Assembly: GCA_903827085.1 (NCBI GenBank)
Contig: CAIKHC010000148.1
Location: 1 to 8,888 of the forward strand
DNA: 8,888 nt
Reading direction: 5' to 3'
Origin: an uncultured Candidatus Nemicrothrix sp.
Lineage (GTDB): Bacteria; Actinomycetota; Acidimicrobiia; Acidimicrobiales; Acidimicrobilacustridaceae
The notes below the pieces were generated by a model that saw nothing but the letters and a program-made list of their open reading frames with translations, did not search any database and was not told the DNA's origin. Position numbers and translations under genes: made by a program. Shown in pieces: positions 6,825 through 8,888 of this stretch (position 1 is its first letter; each line of letters opens with the position of its first letter).

Positions 6825-7751
6825 TCAGCCTTCGGGGAACTGTTCCCCAACAAGCTGTTCTGAAAGAACCCACAACCGCTTCGCCAGTTCCGGATCATTG
6901 GCGTAGTCCGAAGGTTCAGTAAATGCGCGATCGGCGAGGTAGGAGCCGGGCTTTTCGAGGGCCTCGGCGCTGGCACACGCCCAGACCTGCGTTGACGCAC
7001 CAACATCAACATTGACCAACGTCGGCATCTTCATTCCCGACTTCTTTGCTCTTGAAGCGAGGTCACCAAAGTCGTCCTTCGTGAAGCTGCGGGCCAAATC
7101 GGTCATCACCATTCCGGGATGTACCGCCCACGAGTGGACACCGGCGTCGCCGTATCGACGCTCGAGTTCAACGGTGAAGAGAATGTTGGCCGTCTTCGAC
7201 TGCCCGTAGGCATCCATCTTTGAATAGTCGTTGGTTTCGAAGTTCGGGTCGTCCCAAATGATTCCGGATGCAAAGTGACCAGCCGAACTCAGGTTCACAA
7301 TCCGAGAAGGCGCGCTCGCCTTTAACAGCGGCAGCAGGCGATTCACGAGTACGAAATGCCCGAGATGGTTGGTGCCGAACTGCAACTCAAAACCGTCGTC
7401 GGTCTTTCCGTAGGGAACCGCCATGATTCCCGCGTTCGCCAAGAGCACATCGAGGCGATCATGCGAAGCCAGGAATCGATCGGCGAAGGAACGCACGCTG
7501 TCGAGCGAACCGAGTTCCATTACCTCGAACGAAAAGTCGCCATCGGGAACAAGTTCAGTCAGTTGCGCAACGGCGGCCTGTCCCTTTTCTTCCGAGCGAG
7601 CCGTGACGATCACGGTTGCGCCGGCTGATCCAAGGGCGCGCGCTGACTCTTTCCCCAAGCCTGTGGTTCCGCCCGTAATTAACACGACCTTTCCCGAAAG
7701 GTCGATGCCTTGAAGCACGTCATCGGTCGTAACGGTCAGTTCCTCGTTCAT
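6825..7751 (-). CDS. Short-chain dehydrogenase/reductase (SDR), retinol dehydrogenase/WWOX-like
   Basis: This is a classical-type NAD(P)-dependent SDR of 308 residues from the ATG at 7751. The Rossmann glycine motif TGGTTGLG is at 26-33. Arg52 at the end of the second beta strand suggests NADPH preference. LLANAG is at 103-108 and the LSS catalytic serine region at 154-156, with YGQSK at 182-186 giving catalytic Tyr182 and Lys186. The stretch FGTNHLGHF (125-133) is typical of the retinol dehydrogenase/WWOX/protochlorophyllide reductase-like branch. The ATG overlaps the crotonase stop in ATGA, so it is probably translationally coupled as the last gene of a three-gene operon. A longer reading from 7811 would overlap the crotonase by about 60 bases and is unlikely. 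The substrate, an alcohol or ketone, is not identifiable. Confidence 0.93.
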   Translation of the reverse strand: MNEELTVTTDDVLQGIDLSGKVVLITGGTTGLGKESARALGSAGATVIVTARSEEKGQAAVAQLTELVPDGDFSFEVMELGSLDSVRSFADRFLASHDRLDVLLANAGIMAVPYGKTDDGFELQFGTNHLGHFVLVNRLLPLLKASAPSRIVNLSSAGHFASGIIWDDPNFETNDYSKMDAYGQSKTANILFTVELERRYGDAGVHSWAVHPGMVMTDLARSFTKDDFGDLASRAKKSGMKMPTLVNVDVGASTQVWACASAEALEKPGSYLADRAFTEPSDYANDPELAKRLWVLSEQLVGEQFPEG

Positions 7752-8596
7752 GTGATGTCCCCCGGTGTCGGCCATTCGCTCGGCCAGTTGTTGTTGACAG
7801 TAAGCGACCACTCTGGATCACGACGCTCAAGAAAGGCCATGACGCCTTCGCGGGCATCGGCTTCGCCCATGAGGTGGTGATGAAGGTCAGTCTCGGCTCG
7901 ATCTACTTCGTCGGGCGTCATTGCGAAGGTTCCCCAAAGCAGGCGCTTGCTCACGGCGACTGAAAGCGGAGCGGTATTGACGGCCATGTCGTGGGCAACT
8001 TCAAGCGCGTGCGGCAAGACGTCGTCATTCGGAAGTACTCGTGATGCGACACCAAGATCGCGCGCTTCGGCACCGGTAAACGTGCGACCGGTCAAGAGGA
8101 TGTCTGCTGCGTTCGCAAGACCGACAAGACGCGGGAGTGTCCAGTGGCTCATGGCATCAGGCATTACGCCGCGACGAACCTGAACGATTCCGTACTTCGC
8201 GTCGTGTGCCATGAAGCGCAGGTCGCAATGCAATGTGAGTGTGAAACCAACACCAATCGCATGACCATTGACAGCAGCAATCACTGGCTTGCGAATTCGC
8301 CAGGCCGGCGGATTCACCGGATTCGCGCTGAATGCGGGTGCATCAGACCGTTCAAAAACATCGGAACCATTGGAGAAATCGGCACCTGCACAGAACGCAG
8401 GCGGCGTACCCGTGAGTACGACAACACGCACCGCGTCATCGGTATCGGCCATTCGATAGATGTCACCGAGCGCCCGACCCATCGCACCGCTAAATGCATT
8501 ACGCGTATCGGGACGATTGAGCGTGGCAACCAAAACTCCATCGTCGTGAAGTTCAGCCAACAAATCAGTTGTGCCGGTGTCGATTGTGCGAGTCAT
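7748..8596 (-). CDS. Crotonase-fold (enoyl-CoA hydratase/isomerase family) protein
   Basis: The product has 282 residues and acts on a CoA thioester through the crotonase oxyanion hole. Seen are LNRPDTRNAF (26-35), the first oxyanion segment AFCAGADFSNGSD (67-79) and the second, NGHAIGVGFTLTLHCDLR (110-127). Aligned by eye to rat enoyl-CoA hydratase, the two catalytic glutamates (Glu144 and Glu164) are replaced by Thr119 and Gln139. An aspartate, Asp147 in RRGVMPDAMSHW, sits where dienoyl-CoA isomerases keep their catalytic Asp. Hydration is therefore doubtful and isomerisation or another crotonase reaction is more likely. The ATG at 8596 overlaps the upstream TGA by one base (TGATG). A GTG one codon earlier (8599) is an equal alternative. 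It lies between an F420-dependent oxidoreductase and an SDR, in line with a catabolic role. Confidence 0.93.
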   Translation of the reverse strand: MTRTIDTGTTDLLAELHDDGVLVATLNRPDTRNAFSGAMGRALGDIYRMADTDDAVRVVVLTGTPPAFCAGADFSNGSDVFERSDAPAFSANPVNPPAWRIRKPVIAAVNGHAIGVGFTLTLHCDLRFMAHDAKYGIVQVRRGVMPDAMSHWTLPRLVGLANAADILLTGRTFTGAEARDLGVASRVLPNDDVLPHALEVAHDMAVNTAPLSVAVSKRLLWGTFAMTPDEVDRAETDLHHHLMGEADAREGVMAFLERRDPEWSLTVNNNWPSEWPTPGDIT

Positions 8597-8888
8597 CACA
8601 CTTCGCCCGAGGCGACCTTGACCTCACGAATGGTTTCGGCGATGCATTCGTCAGTGATCGGATATCCGGGGAAGTACAGACAAACACGATTCGCTTCGTG
8701 TCCGTAACGACGAACGATCTCGGCAGCAACTTCTTTCGGGGTACCAACAACAGCGATCGTTCGAAGCACGTCTTCATCAATCTTCTTGGCCATACCGGCC
8801 CAGTCGCCCTGCTTTGAAAGCGCGTTGAGTTCAGGCTGCAGTTCTCCCCATCCTTCAACGTCAAGCACCGGTCTGTAGGAAGGAGTTG
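8596..8888 (-). CDS. LLM-class F420-dependent oxidoreductase, C-terminal 97 residues, truncated by window edge
   Basis: The frame is open from base 8888 to the TGA at 8598-8596, so only the C-terminal end of a luciferase-like monooxygenase-fold protein is present. Diagnostic stretches are YRPVLDVEGWGELQPELN, DEDVLRTIAVVGTPKEVAAE and RVCLYFPGYPI. Together they match the C-terminal part of actinobacterial F420-dependent LLM oxidoreductases (as I recall, those resembling the mycobacterial MSMEG_2256 group). The TIM-barrel core and F420-binding residues lie outside the window. The family as a whole uses cofactor F420 to reduce or oxidise small organic substrates. It is the first visible gene of a tightly overlapping operon with the crotonase and the SDR. 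The subgroup assignment is from memory of family sequences and is less sure than the superfamily. Confidence 0.85.
   Translation of the reverse strand, partial: TPSYRPVLDVEGWGELQPELNALSKQGDWAGMAKKIDEDVLRTIAVVGTPKEVAAEIVRRYGHEANRVCLYFPGYPITDECIAETIREVKVASGEV

Overview
The window reads as ordinary chromosomal DNA of an actinobacterium (Actinomycetota), most plausibly an Acidimicrobiia-type lineage. This is an inference. It rests on an F420-type luciferase-like oxidoreductase, a Crp/GlxR-like regulator closest in recalled sequence to mycobacterial CRP, an ispD-ispF-rlmB core resembling the mycobacterial one, two gene starts with a TANNNT box 6-7 bases before the start codon (leaderless style), and a GC content that looks mid-to-upper 50s by eye. 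Coding density is very high. There is no stretch over about 110 bases without a gene, and no tRNA, rRNA, insertion sequence, CRISPR array or phage gene was seen.

Layout. (1) 1-1299, minus: N-terminal 433 residues of an acyl-CoA synthetase (AMP-forming) that runs off the left edge. (2) 1407-3662, plus: a complete molybdenum hydroxylase large subunit with the form II CoxL signature, divergent from the synthetase and without medium or small subunit genes beside it. (3) 3699-6061, minus: ispD, ispF and rlmB, which supply two steps of the MEP isoprenoid pathway and a 23S rRNA 2'-O-methyltransferase. The genes are tightly packed (9-base gap, then a 4-base overlap). RlmB carries a long basic low-complexity N-terminal extension that includes a 15-bp tandem repeat. 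(4) 6163-6822, plus: a Crp/Fnr-family regulator with a largely conserved cyclic nucleotide pocket, divergent from ispD. (5) 6825-8888, minus: three overlapping genes, namely the C-terminus of an F420-dependent LLM-class oxidoreductase, a crotonase-fold protein lacking both hydratase glutamates, and a short-chain dehydrogenase.

How the genes fit together. The outer blocks (acyl-CoA synthetase, molybdenum hydroxylase, LLM/crotonase/SDR) look like accessory catabolism of lipid-, steroid- or aromatic-type acids as CoA thioesters. The centre is housekeeping (isoprenoid precursors and ribosome modification). I found no convincing new defence or mobile system. The more interesting points are the solo CoxL-like protein, the crotonase with altered active-site residues, the RlmB extension, a changed motif in IspF, and the apparent leaderless promoters.
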